Shown piece after piece: positions 51,997 through 60,603 of a DNA stretch of 64,000 bases. Source of the stretch: Archangium sp. (GTDB lineage Bacteria > Myxococcota > Myxococcia > Myxococcales > Myxococcaceae); the NCBI GenBank assembly GCA_030681645.1, contig JAUXRX010000056.1:372001-436000 (forward strand), written 5' to 3'. Position 1 is the first letter of the stretch. Every line of letters begins with the position of its first letter. Both the position numbers and the translations under genes were made by a program. A model generated the notes under the pieces. That model saw only the letters and a program-made list of their open reading frames with translations, was not told the origin of the DNA and did no database searches.

Positions 51997-54354
51997 ATGT
52001 CGGATGCACCCCAAGACGAAGCCGCGCGTCCCTTCGACGACGCCGCCTTTCGCACCCTGGCTGAGTTCTCGCGCGATGCACTCATCGCGCACCGCGCCGG
52101 GAAGATTCTCTGGGCCAATGACGCAGCGGCGAAGCTGACGGGCCTGCCGTCCGGCGCGGCGATGGTCGGCCGCGCGCTGCTGAGCTTCGTGGCGCCCGAG
52201 AAGATCGAGCTGGTCAAGGCGCGGCTCCAGACCATGCTGGACGGCCAGAGCGTGCCGATCACGCAGTACGACCTCATCACCATCGCCGGCGAGCGCGTGC
52301 CGGTGGAGGTGACGTCCTCTCCGATGGGTGACGGCGTGCTCCTCGCCGCGGGGAGAGACCTGCGGCCCCGGCTCAAGGCCGAGCAGGAACGGCGCACGGC
52401 AGAGGCCAGGGCGCGGGCCTTCTTCGACGCCACCACCGAGGCGATGGGCATCTCGCGGCAGGGGCTCCACGTCGAGGTGAACGCCGCGTACGCGAAGCTG
52501 TTCGGCTACGCCGCTCCGTCAGACTTGGTGGGGCTGCCCATCTTCGACCTGCTCGACGAGTCTGAGCATCCCCGCGTGGCCGAGCTGGTGCGGCGAAGAG
52601 CCAGGGGCGACCCCACGCCCAGCACCTACCCGGTGATGGGGAAGCGTCGCGACGGCTCGACGTTCCAACTCGAGGTGCAGGCGTCGGGCTACCCCGACGG
52701 GGAGATCACCACCACCGTGGTGGTGATGCGCGACGTCACGGCGCAGCGCGCGTTCGAGGCGAAGCTCGCGGCGAGCGAGCAGCGGCACCGCGAGCTGTTT
52801 CAGCAGGTGCCGGTGGGCGTCTGGGAGCTCGACCTCTCGGGCACCCGGCGCATCGTCGACGGGCTGCGCGCCGCGGGCATGGTCGACAGCGAGCAACACT
52901 TCGCAGCGCACCCCGCCGACGTGCTCCGCTGCCTGGCTGCGATTCGGGTGTTGTCCGTCAACCAGGTGGCCTGCGCGCTCGCCGGCGCGAAGGACCCCGC
53001 CGAGCTGCTGGCGAACCTGAAGCGCTTCATCCTCCCCGAGTCGATCCCCGAGCTGACCCTCGCGCTCGCCCAGTTCGTCGAGGGCCGGCGGGTGGTGACG
53101 ACCGAGGGGTGGGCCTCGACGCTGGGGGGCGCGCGGCGCTGGGTCTCGTTGCGCGCGACGCCGGTGGGTGGCCACGAAGACGACTGGGCGCGGGTGCTGG
53201 TCACCACCGCCGACATGACCGAGCGCTGGACCGCCCGGGAAGAGAAGGAGCTGCTGCAGGAACAGCTGCGGCACGCGGAGAAGCTCGAGGCCATCGGCCG
53301 GCTCGCGGGCGGCGTGGCCCACGACTTCAACAACCTGCTGGCGGCCATCTTGAGCAGCGCCGAGGTGTCGCTCGACGAAGCGCCGCCCGCCTCGCCCCTG
53401 CACGAGAGCCTCTCGCTCATTCGGGAGGCCTCGCTGCGCGCGAGGGACCTGGTGCAGCAGATCCTCACCTTCGGCCGGAAGGACAAGCCGCGGCACATGC
53501 CCCTCGACCTCTCCGAGACGGTCACCCAGGCGCTCGGGCTGGCGCGGGCGGCGATCGCCTCGACCATTCAGCTCGAGGTCGCGGTGGCGCCCCACGTCGG
53601 CACGGTGATGGCGGACAGGACGCAGGTGCACCAGGTGGTGCTCAACCTCGTGTCCAACGCGCGCGACGCGGTGAAGCCGACCGGCCGCATCACCATCGGG
53701 CTCCAACGGGTGCACTCGGCGGAAGGTCACCCCGAGGCGCGACTGCGGGTGAAGGACGACGGCGTGGGCATGGACGAAGCCTTGCGGGCGCGCCTCTTCG
53801 AGCCGTACCTGACCACGAAGGCGCACGGTCACGGCCTGGGGCTGGCGGTGGTGCACGGCATCGTCGCCACCACCGGCGGGCGCATCCAGGTCGAGAGCGC
53901 GGTGGGCCAGGGCACCTGCATCGACGTCTTCTTCCCCCTGACCGAGAGCCCGAGCCCCCAGCTCGCGCCGAGCGAAGGCACCGGGCGCACCAACCTGCGC
54001 GTGCTGCTGGTGGACGATCAGCCGCTGGTGCGCGCGGGGCTGAAGCGGCTCCTGGTGGCGATGGGCCACCGCGTGACCGAAGCGGGTGATGGCCAGGAAG
54101 CGCTGGAGTGCGTTCGTGCCACGCCCGGTGACTTCGAGCTGATCATTTCCGACCAGACGATGCCGCGCCTGTCGGGCCTCGAGCTGGCGCGCTCGCTGCG
54201 CACCGAGGGGCTGACCACGCCCATCATCCTCTGCAGCGGGTTCAGCGAGGCGCTCAACGAGGCCAACGCGCTGGCGATGGGCGTGTCGGGGGTGTTGGCC
54301 AAGCCCGTCGACAGGGACTCGATGGCTGCGGCGGTGCGGCGCGCAGTCGGATAG
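51997..54354 (+). CDS. Multi-PAS hybrid histidine kinase with receiver domain
   Basis: This 785-residue cytosolic sensor kinase has a start ATG 51997 preceded by GGAGG. It has N-terminal PAS domains (FRTLAEFSRDALIAHRAG; FFDATTEAMGISRQG; HRELFQQVPVGVWELDL). HisKA carries GGVAHDFNNLL (His near residue 441), and HATPase carries QVVLNLVSNARDA and KDDGVGMD. A receiver is at about residues 667-783, with the phosphoacceptor Asp in SDQTMPR (near 718) and a conserved Lys in LAKPV. No transmembrane helix. It likely senses a cytosolic or redox cue; output unknown. Confidence 0.92.
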   Translation: MSDAPQDEAARPFDDAAFRTLAEFSRDALIAHRAGKILWANDAAAKLTGLPSGAAMVGRALLSFVAPEKIELVKARLQTMLDGQSVPITQYDLITIAGERVPVEVTSSPMGDGVLLAAGRDLRPRLKAEQERRTAEARARAFFDATTEAMGISRQGLHVEVNAAYAKLFGYAAPSDLVGLPIFDLLDESEHPRVAELVRRRARGDPTPSTYPVMGKRRDGSTFQLEVQASGYPDGEITTTVVVMRDVTAQRAFEAKLAASEQRHRELFQQVPVGVWELDLSGTRRIVDGLRAAGMVDSEQHFAAHPADVLRCLAAIRVLSVNQVACALAGAKDPAELLANLKRFILPESIPELTLALAQFVEGRRVVTTEGWASTLGGARRWVSLRATPVGGHEDDWARVLVTTADMTERWTAREEKELLQEQLRHAEKLEAIGRLAGGVAHDFNNLLAAILSSAEVSLDEAPPASPLHESLSLIREASLRARDLVQQILTFGRKDKPRHMPLDLSETVTQALGLARAAIASTIQLEVAVAPHVGTVMADRTQVHQVVLNLVSNARDAVKPTGRITIGLQRVHSAEGHPEARLRVKDDGVGMDEALRARLFEPYLTTKAHGHGLGLAVVHGIVATTGGRIQVESAVGQGTCIDVFFPLTESPSPQLAPSEGTGRTNLRVLLVDDQPLVRAGLKRLLVAMGHRVTEAGDGQEALECVRATPGDFELIISDQTMPRLSGLELARSLRTEGLTTPIILCSGFSEALNEANALAMGVSGVLAKPVDRDSMAAAVRRAVG

Positions 54355-54363
54355 AGGACTCAC

Positions 54364-54867
54364 GTGCGCAACGTGGTCTGGCTCCTGCTGCTGACGGGCT
54401 GCAACCTGGTGAAGGGGCTGCCGAAGGACCACGAGTGCCGCTCGGCCCTGCGGACCATCGTGGGGCTGCAGTTCGCCTACTTCTCCGAGCACCAGAAGTA
54501 CTCGGTGCACCCGGTGGAGATCGGCTTCGCCCCCTCGCAGGGCAACCGCTACCTCTACCTCTTCTCCAGCGAAGGTCAGCTCACCCGCCGGGACGAGCTG
54601 GCCTCGCCTCCGCTGGGTGAATCGGTGGGCTACGGCCCCGACTCGAAGCGGCGCCCGGTTCTGCTCGAGGACCTGCTGGCGAAGCTGCCGCCCGAGCTGC
54701 GCGCGACCACGGGGCTGGCGGGCACCTGCCCGGCCTGCGACGTCACCATCGCCTGCGTGGGCAACCTCGACGACGACGCCGACGTCGACGTGTGGACCAT
54801 CTCCACCAAGGACCGGCCCGAAGCGGCGCGCGGTACCCCGATTCACCACCTGAAGGATCTGCCGTGA
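54364..54867 (+). CDS. Small lipoprotein with pilin-like features
   Basis: This 167-residue lipoprotein (GTG start; lipobox LLLTGC) has a mature start that resembles type IV pilin-like C-terminal domains (LRTIVGLQFAYFSEHQKYSV). It carries a Cys pair (CPACDVTIAC). Its stop overlaps the cytochrome start as GTGA. It is the first gene of the redox operon that ends with the FixH/YtkA-like gene. Confidence 0.72.
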   Translation: MRNVVWLLLLTGCNLVKGLPKDHECRSALRTIVGLQFAYFSEHQKYSVHPVEIGFAPSQGNRYLYLFSSEGQLTRRDELASPPLGESVGYGPDSKRRPVLLEDLLAKLPPELRATTGLAGTCPACDVTIACVGNLDDDADVDVWTISTKDRPEAARGTPIHHLKDLP

Positions 54868-55358
54868 GAGCTCTGTTCTGCGCGTCGCTCGTGTTGCTGG
54901 CCTGTCCTCGAGCGCCGGTGGCCCCGGCGGTGATCGACGCGGGGCCGCCCCCTGACGACTGCACGTTCGACACGGTGCTGGTGCCGGGCGTGCCGGGGAG
55001 CCCCGGTCACCTCATCGCCTCGGAGCTCAACCCGAACGGCGCCAGCGAGCTGGCCACGCTGATGCGCACCATGGTGGCCGACTGGAAGGACGCCCGGCAG
55101 AAGCTCGGGGCCGACGCGGGCGTGACGGCGGCGCGCCTGCCCACGCACCGGAAGATCCGCTGCAGCTGGCCCACCGCGGCCGCCGACCGCAACCCGACCT
55201 TCGATGGCTTCGCCGTGCACTACCTCGAGAAGGTGAAGGCCTTCGACGCGAAGCCTTCGCGCGAGACGTACGAAGGCGTGCTCGACGGCTGCAAGGCGTG
55301 CCACGAGGTGTCGTGCGGCGGGCCGCTCGAGCTCATCGAGGGCATGCGCTGGAAGTAG
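54864..55358 (+). CDS. c-type cytochrome lipoprotein
   Basis: This 164-residue lipoprotein (lipobox LVLLAC) has a helical mature domain with one heme-binding CxxCH (GCKACHEVS, near residues 142-146) close to the C-terminus, as in cytochrome c'-like folds. The GTG start overlaps the previous stop (GTGA). It probably mediates electron transfer in the periplasm together with the TlpA-like and FixH-like proteins of this operon. Confidence 0.78.
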   Translation: MRALFCASLVLLACPRAPVAPAVIDAGPPPDDCTFDTVLVPGVPGSPGHLIASELNPNGASELATLMRTMVADWKDARQKLGADAGVTAARLPTHRKIRCSWPTAAADRNPTFDGFAVHYLEKVKAFDAKPSRETYEGVLDGCKACHEVSCGGPLELIEGMRWK

Positions 55359-55529
55359 CCCGAGAGGGTGTTTCAGACCGGAACACCCAGAAACACCGGG
55401 CTGGGACACCCGTCGAACGCCGGGGGACGGCAACCCCGCGGGGCGAGGTGCTGCGCGCGAATGCTGCGCACCTGGCTGCGACACCATGACGCAGCGAAGG
55501 GGCCGCCGAGCCGTGGCATCAACCGCGCA

Positions 55530-56438
55530 ATGGAACAGCGTGTGTGGCGCCTTCTTCCCCTCGTGGTCGTGCTCGCGTCAGGCGCCGCGCAAGCGGCGGC
55601 GTGCTGCATGTCGGCCTCGGTGGTGGGCAGTGGCCGGCTGGTGGTGTGGGAAGACGCGGCCGCGGGGCTGGCCACCTCGTGGAGTCACGGCGCGGGGCGC
55701 TTCGACACCGCGGGGCGCTTTCGCGGCTTCAGCGCGGGGCTGCTGGAAGACGAGCTGCGCGTCGAGGCCTGGGCGATCGTGCGCCTGGCAGAGCGATGGC
55801 AGGTGTCGGCGCGCGTCCCGTGGGTGACGGGCGTGCGCGCGTCGCCCGATGGCACCAGCGCGATCGGCACCGGCATCGGCGACGTGTCGGCGGCGGCGCG
55901 CTTCGAGGCGATCGGCCTGGGTGAATACGAGTGGGTGCCGGGCCTCGCGGTGCTGGCGCAGGTGGTGGGCCCGACGGGACGCAGGCCCGAGCAGGCGACC
56001 GATGCGCTGGGCGCGTCGGCCACGGGGCGGGGCGCGTTCGCGGTGAGCCTGGGCGTGGCGGCCGAGGTGACGCAGCTGCCGTGGTTCGTGCGGCTCGACG
56101 TCGCGGGCGTGTACACGGCGCCCTTCGTTCGCGCGGACACGCGCCAGGTGCAGCACTTCGGGCCCGGCGTGCAGGTGGGGGTCTCGGGCGGGCGCGAGCT
56201 GTTCGGCGAGCGGCTGGTGGTGGCGCTGTCGCTGCGGCTCGAGCACGAGTTCCCGCTCTGGCTCGACGGGGAGACGGTGCTCGAGTCGGAGTCGACGGGC
56301 CTCACCCCCGCGGTGTCGGCGAGCTTCAAGCTCACCTCGCACTGGATGCTGACGGGCGCGGTGAGCGCGGACGTGCTCGGCCAGAACCGGGCGGAGCGCG
56401 TGGCCTTCAACCTGGGAGTGCGACATGGCTTCTTCTAA
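55530..56438 (+). CDS. Outer-membrane beta-barrel-like protein
   Basis: This 302-residue protein has a signal peptide (LPLVVVLASGAAQAAA) and a mature part of alternating-residue beta strands (LVVWEDAAAGLATSWSHG, AWAIVRLAERWQVSARVPWV, VALSLRLEHEFPLW), ending in an aromatic C-terminal strand (LGVRHGFF). This fits an outer-membrane transporter-like barrel. The CC at mature residues 3-4 is unusual. It overlaps the next gene by 14 bases. Confidence 0.75.
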   Translation: MEQRVWRLLPLVVVLASGAAQAAACCMSASVVGSGRLVVWEDAAAGLATSWSHGAGRFDTAGRFRGFSAGLLEDELRVEAWAIVRLAERWQVSARVPWVTGVRASPDGTSAIGTGIGDVSAAARFEAIGLGEYEWVPGLAVLAQVVGPTGRRPEQATDALGASATGRGAFAVSLGVAAEVTQLPWFVRLDVAGVYTAPFVRADTRQVQHFGPGVQVGVSGGRELFGERLVVALSLRLEHEFPLWLDGETVLESESTGLTPAVSASFKLTSHWMLTGAVSADVLGQNRAERVAFNLGVRHGFF

Positions 56439-57114
56439 TGGTCTCCCTTTCCCTGAGAGGGAGAGGGCGGTCTCCGGGCTGCTCCTCGCCACGCTGCTCA
56501 CGGCCTGCGCGCCCCGCGTGGCGGCGCTGCCGCTGGCCGAGCTCGCGCTGCAACCCACCCGCGGCGAGCCCGTCTCGGTGACGCAGCTGCTCTCGCGCGC
56601 CGACGCGACGGTCTTCGTCTTCTGGTCCGCGGGCTGTCCGTGCGTGCGCCGCTATCAGGCCCGCGTCGACGCGCTCGCCGCCGAGTGGTCGAGCCGGGGC
56701 GTGGCGGTCATCGAGGTGTCGAGCAACGCAGGCGAGAGCCTGGAATCCCTGCGCGAAGCCGAGCGCCTGCGCAGCCTGGTGCGGCCGCTGTGGCGCGACG
56801 AAGGTGGCCTGCTCGCGCGGCAGCTCGACGCGCGCTCGACGCCGACGGTGGTGCTGCTGCGCCGCGACGGCCAGGTGCTCTACCGAGGCTGGCTCGACAA
56901 CGAGCGGCAGCCCGGTGAGGCCGGCCGGGAGCCGTGGCTCGAGCTCGCGCTGCAGCGCTTCGTCGCCCCGGGGGGCCGGCCCGCGCTGGCGAAGTCGCCG
57001 ACCTGGGGCTGCACCATCACCCGCTCGCTCACGCCTTCCGTTGCACCGCAGTGCCATGTCCCCTCGCCCGAGGTCGCTTCCTCGGGCGCAGATTCCCCCG
57101 GAGGTTCGCCGTGA
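56425..57114 (+). CDS. TlpA-like thioredoxin-fold lipoprotein
   Basis: This 229-residue lipoprotein (lipobox LLTAC) has a redoxin/TlpA-like domain: FVFWSAGCPCVRRYQARVDALA (CPC near residue 70 in place of CxxC), VAVIEVSSNAGES, and TPTVVLLRRDGQVLYRG. The first codons are encoded by a family A repeat (MASSNGLPFPERERAVSG), so the n-region is repeat-derived. The stop overlaps the next start (GTGA). It is probably a reductant in cytochrome or metal-centre maturation. Confidence 0.82.
   Translation: MASSNGLPFPERERAVSGLLLATLLTACAPRVAALPLAELALQPTRGEPVSVTQLLSRADATVFVFWSAGCPCVRRYQARVDALAAEWSSRGVAVIEVSSNAGESLESLREAERLRSLVRPLWRDEGGLLARQLDARSTPTVVLLRRDGQVLYRGWLDNERQPGEAGREPWLELALQRFVAPGGRPALAKSPTWGCTITRSLTPSVAPQCHVPSPEVASSGADSPGGSP
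56441..56475. repeat. Family A repeat forming the TlpA-like N-terminus (copy 7)
   Basis: This is a family A element within the first codons of the TlpA-like gene and just after the barrel gene stop. It supplies GLPFPERERAVSG. Its arms are CTCCCTTTCCCT and GAGGGAGAGGG. Confidence 0.65.
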
Positions 57115-57890
57115 AGCTCTCATTCGTGCCCGTGCTCCTTTCTCTCGTGCTGCTCGCCTGCGGGCCGGCCCAGACCGCCCCCCCGGTGGTGAAGCCGACG
57201 CAGCTGGCGGTGGCTTCGGCCGGCGCGGTGAGCGTGGAGCTGTTGACCTTCAGCCCGCTGGTGGTCGGACAGAACCGGGTCTTCTACCGGGTGACGCGCG
57301 ACGGGGCGCCGGTCGCCCACGCCGAGGTGGTGCAGCGGCCGGTGATGCAGATGACGTCGATGAAGCACGGCTGCCCGGTGCGGAACCCGGACCCCGCCCC
57401 GGACGCGGACGGGCTGCAGGAAGGGCTGATCATCTTCACCATGCCGGGCTCCGAGCTGGAGCAGTGGACGCTGGGGGTCGACGTCGGGCTGGAGCCCGGC
57501 GTGTCGGAGCGGGTGAACTTCGGCCCGCTGAGCGTCGGCGACTCGCTGATGAAGAAGGTGCTGACGCGCGAGGGCAAGAAGATCGTGCTCACCCTGGGCT
57601 ACCCCGACGCGCCGCACGTCGGCTCGAACCCGGTGGTGGTGTCGGCGCACCAGGCGAAGGACGCGATGATGATGGAGTTCGTCACGGTGGACGACCTCGT
57701 GTTCACCCTGACGCCCGAGATGCCGAGCATGGGCCACGGCGCCGCGGGCAGCGTGAACCCGGAGCGCGGTGAAGACGGGCTCTACCGGGGCAGCGTGGTG
57801 TTCAGCATGGCGGGTGACTGGGTGGTGCACCTGGGCGTGGCCGCGAACGACGCGGTGCTGGGCACCTTCGACTTCTCGCTCGATCTCTGA
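57111..57890 (+). CDS. FixH/YtkA-like lipoprotein
   Basis: This 259-residue lipoprotein (GTG start overlapping TGA; lipobox LVLLAC) has two beta-sandwich-like halves. The last contains LTPEMPSMGHGAAGSVN, YRGSVVFSMAGDWVVHLGV, the pattern of FixH/YtkA-like domains, which assist in metal insertion into respiratory or metal-containing enzymes. A Met/His-rich stretch (MQMTSMKHG) lies in the first half. It ends the redox operon. Confidence 0.78.
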   Translation: MKLSFVPVLLSLVLLACGPAQTAPPVVKPTQLAVASAGAVSVELLTFSPLVVGQNRVFYRVTRDGAPVAHAEVVQRPVMQMTSMKHGCPVRNPDPAPDADGLQEGLIIFTMPGSELEQWTLGVDVGLEPGVSERVNFGPLSVGDSLMKKVLTREGKKIVLTLGYPDAPHVGSNPVVVSAHQAKDAMMMEFVTVDDLVFTLTPEMPSMGHGAAGSVNPERGEDGLYRGSVVFSMAGDWVVHLGVAANDAVLGTFDFSLDL

Positions 57891-57901
57891 AGGCGGACGG
57901 A

Positions 57902-57946
57902 GGCCCCTCACCCCGGCCCTCTCCCCGCTGCGCAGGGAGAGGGAGG
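57902..57946. repeat. Dispersed palindromic repeat, family A (copy 8)
   Basis: It lies in the convergent gap between the redox operon and the RegA-like gene, with intact arms. Confidence 0.75.
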
Positions 57947-57948
57947 AT

Positions 57949-58479
57949 TCACTTCTGCGGCGGGTATTTCTGCAGCTTGCGCTGCAACGAGCGGCGGTGA
58001 ATTCCCAGGCGGCGCGCGGCCTCGGACACGTTGTCGGCGCAGTCGGCCAGCACCCGGTGAATGTATTCCCACTCGGCGCGCGCCAGTGACGGCGTCTCGC
58101 CCAGCACCAACGGCTCGTCGGACTGACCGAGGAGCGCGCGCAGCACCTCGTCGGCGTCGGCGGGCTTGGTGAGGTACGCGGTCGCGCCCCGCTTCGTCGC
58201 TTCGACCGCGGTGGGAATGCTGCCGTAGCCCGTGAGCATCACCACCCGCGTGTTCGGGTCGCGTTCGCGCAGCGCCTGCAACAGCTCGAGCCCGCTCCGC
58301 CCCGGCATGCGCAGGTCGATGACCGCGTACTCGGGCGCCTCGGTCAGCCCGGCCATCGCCGCCTCGGCGTCGGCGGCGAGCGTCACCACGAAGCCCCGCT
58401 CCTCCATCGCGCGGCCCAGGCGCACACGGAAGGGCTCGTCGTCGTCCACCACCAGCAGCGTCGGTGCGTCGGGGTTCAT
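57949..58479 (-). CDS. regA: RegA/PrrA-type response regulator
   Basis: This 176-residue regulator has a receiver at residues 5-122 (LLVVDDDEPFRVRLG; phosphoacceptor in YAVIDLRMPGRSGLELL; Lys in YLTKP). A Fis-type HTH follows (LADCADNVSEAARRLGIHRRSLQRKLQKY). The receiver-Fis pairing without a central domain is the RegA/PrrA/ActR group, which controls redox-responsive genes. Its ATG overlaps the regB stop (ATGA). The gene beside it is the redox lipoprotein operon, a probable target. Confidence 0.88.
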   Translation of the reverse strand: MNPDAPTLLVVDDDEPFRVRLGRAMEERGFVVTLAADAEAAMAGLTEAPEYAVIDLRMPGRSGLELLQALRERDPNTRVVMLTGYGSIPTAVEATKRGATAYLTKPADADEVLRALLGQSDEPLVLGETPSLARAEWEYIHRVLADCADNVSEAARRLGIHRRSLQRKLQKYPPQK

Positions 58480-59726
58480 CGGGAGCTCTCTCCTGCCAGC
58501 GGCAACGTCAGGCGCGCGAGGGTGCCGCCGCCTGGAGCTGCCTCATAGTCGAGCGCGCCCCCCAGCTGGGTGGCCAACGTGCGCGCCAGGAACACGCCCA
58601 GCCCCATGCCCTGGCCCGGCTCGCGCGTGGTGAAGAACGGCTCACCCAGGCGGGCGAGCACCTCGGGCGCGAGGCCCGGGCCGTCGTCCATCACCTCGAG
58701 CACGAGGCGTTGGTTCTCGAGGCGCACCCGCAGCTCGACCGCGCTCCTGGCGGCCTGCAGCGCGTTGCGCACCAGGCTGGAGAGCGCCTGCGCCATCGCC
58801 ACCTTCGGCCCCAGCACCACCGGCGTCTCGAGCGCGGGCCGCTTCACCCTCGACGCGTCCTTCACGCCTGCGAGCGCGAGGCTCACCCATTCCCCCACGG
58901 TGACGCGGGTGAAGCCTTCGGCCGCCAGCTCTCCGCTCGAGGCGGACATCTGCTGGAGAATCTCGCGGCAGCGCTGCACCTGCTCGCGCACCAGCACCGC
59001 GTCATCGCGCCAGGTCTGCGGCACGTCGCGGGTCTGGAGTGCGCGGGCGAGCTCCTTCGAGACGAGGGCGATGGTGCCCAGCGGGGTGGCCAGCTCGTGG
59101 GCGGCCCCCGCGGCGAGCGTGGTGAGCGCGGCGAGCTTCTCGTTCTTCGCCGCCTGGGCGCGCGCGTCGGCCAGCTCGGCCTCGCGGCGGCGCAGCGAGC
59201 TCACCACCCGCTCCATGAAGGTGACGATGAAGGCCGAGGCCACCGCGAACGCGACCAGCATGCCGGCCAGGTGCAGGCGCATCAGCTGCGCGTGGTTGGG
59301 CAGCTGCAGGCTCTCGGGCGCCAGCTTCTCGAGCACGAACAGCGAGGCGAAGCCGGCCGACGAGGCGAGGAGCTGCGTCCACTGCCTCGCGCGCGACAAC
59401 ACCACGGTGCCGAGCGCCACGTTCACCAGGTAGAGCGTGGTGAAGGGGTTGAACGGCCCGCCCGAGAGAAAGAAGACGGCGGTGTGCAGCGCCACGTCGA
59501 GCAGCATCACCCCGAGGATGACGTTCTCGGTGGCGCGGCCGCGGCGGTGCCACGCCTGCACGGCGACGTTCGAGCCGAAGCCGAGCGCCAGCAGCACCCC
59601 GAGGGCGCTCAGCTGCAGGTGGATGTCGAGGCCCGCGCTGGCCCACACCAGAAGCAAGGCCTGGGCCGCCCACACGAACCAGCGCACGCGCACCAGCCAG
59701 CTGAGGTTGAGAGATGCGGCGTCCAT
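58476..59726 (-). CDS. regB: RegB/PrrB-type redox sensor histidine kinase
   Basis: This 416-residue kinase has six N-terminal membrane helices. The loop GGPFNPF near residues 88-94 matches the quinone-binding signature of RegB. The HisKA motif is LAAGAAHELATPLGTIALV (His near residue 210), with a Cys (QRCREILQQM) 43 residues later, in the region of the redox-active Cys of RegB. The HATPase has DDGPGLAPEV and GMGLGVFLAR. It would sense quinone redox state and signal to the RegA partner. Confidence 0.9.
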   Translation of the reverse strand: MDAASLNLSWLVRVRWFVWAAQALLLVWASAGLDIHLQLSALGVLLALGFGSNVAVQAWHRRGRATENVILGVMLLDVALHTAVFFLSGGPFNPFTTLYLVNVALGTVVLSRARQWTQLLASSAGFASLFVLEKLAPESLQLPNHAQLMRLHLAGMLVAFAVASAFIVTFMERVVSSLRRREAELADARAQAAKNEKLAALTTLAAGAAHELATPLGTIALVSKELARALQTRDVPQTWRDDAVLVREQVQRCREILQQMSASSGELAAEGFTRVTVGEWVSLALAGVKDASRVKRPALETPVVLGPKVAMAQALSSLVRNALQAARSAVELRVRLENQRLVLEVMDDGPGLAPEVLARLGEPFFTTREPGQGMGLGVFLARTLATQLGGALDYEAAPGGGTLARLTLPLAGESSR

Positions 59727-59816
59727 GTCGGATGCAGTCTGACGCCAAAGAAGCCCCGAAGTCGCCGCTTCGGCGTCACCCCGCTGTCACGGGTGATGGT
59801 GAGGCTTGTCGCAACC

Positions 59817-60584
59817 ATGAAGAGCTTGATTCCGAACCAGTGGGCCGTGCCGAAGCGCTTCAGGGAGCGCGTCGGAGAGAGTGCGGGGCGGCAGCGCCAG
59901 ATGACCGGAGACGGACACCTGCTGCTGGTGCTCCACGCCGTGCCCGAGCCGGGCGTGGCCGAGCGGGGAGCGCGGCTGTTCTGGCGCGACCCGGCGGGGG
60001 GGTGGAAGTCGGCGGGCCAGGGCTCGGGCGTGGGCGCGCTGCGAGGGTACCTGGGCGAGTTCGAGGAAGCGGTCGATCGCCAGGAGCTGCGGCTGCGCGC
60101 GGCGGCGACCGCCACGGAGTACTTCGAGGTGCTCAAGGCGGCGACGCCGCTGCACCGCACCAGCCGGAACCTGCTGCGCACCCTGCAGGAGGCGCGCGAG
60201 GCCGTCGATGATCGCGAGCTGATCAACCTGCGCGACCGCGCGGGCGAGGTGGAGCGCGCGGCCGAGCTGCTCGTCTCGGAGGCGCGTGACGGCCTCGACT
60301 TCACCTCGGCGCAGCAGGCGGAAGCGCAGGCGAAGGTGAGCCTCGAGCTCGCGCGCGACGGCCACAAGCTCAACACCATCGCCGCGGTGTTCCTGCCCAT
60401 CACCGCGCTCGCGTCCATCTTCAGCATGACCCTGCGCAGCGGCCTCGAGACCTGGTTCTCGCCCTGGCTGTTCTGGTTGATCGTCGCGGCGGGCGTGGCG
60501 CTGGGGTTGACCATGAAGGCGCGGCTCAAGCCCGAGAAGGGGAGCGCCACCGGTCACTCCGAGCGGAGTCGAGGGACGGCGTGA
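59817..60584 (+). CDS. CorA-like membrane protein with altered pore motif
   Basis: This 255-residue protein has a cytosolic helical N-terminus and, near its C-terminus, two transmembrane helices in the CorA arrangement (AAVFLPITALASIFSMTL, then FSPWLFWLIVAAGVALGL). CorA channels carry GMN at the first helix end; here it is SMT, so transport specificity or activity may be changed. The last nine residues (HSERSRGTA) are encoded by a family B repeat, which also supplies the stop region. Divergent from regB (90 bases). Confidence 0.75.
   Translation: MKSLIPNQWAVPKRFRERVGESAGRQRQMTGDGHLLLVLHAVPEPGVAERGARLFWRDPAGGWKSAGQGSGVGALRGYLGEFEEAVDRQELRLRAAATATEYFEVLKAATPLHRTSRNLLRTLQEAREAVDDRELINLRDRAGEVERAAELLVSEARDGLDFTSAQQAEAQAKVSLELARDGHKLNTIAAVFLPITALASIFSMTLRSGLETWFSPWLFWLIVAAGVALGLTMKARLKPEKGSATGHSERSRGTA
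60553..60577. repeat. Family B repeat at the CorA-like gene 3' end (copy 7)
   Basis: This family B core overlaps the last codons of the CorA-like gene and encodes HSERSRG. The gene's stop follows nine bases later. Confidence 0.75.
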
Positions 60585-60603
60585 ACGGCGATATAGACCG
60601 CGC

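Noticed and set aside
58464..60584. A 706-codon plus-strand frame over the regB region
   Set aside because: It is Ala/Arg/Gln/His-rich shadow sequence of regB on the opposite strand until the true CorA-like start at 59817.
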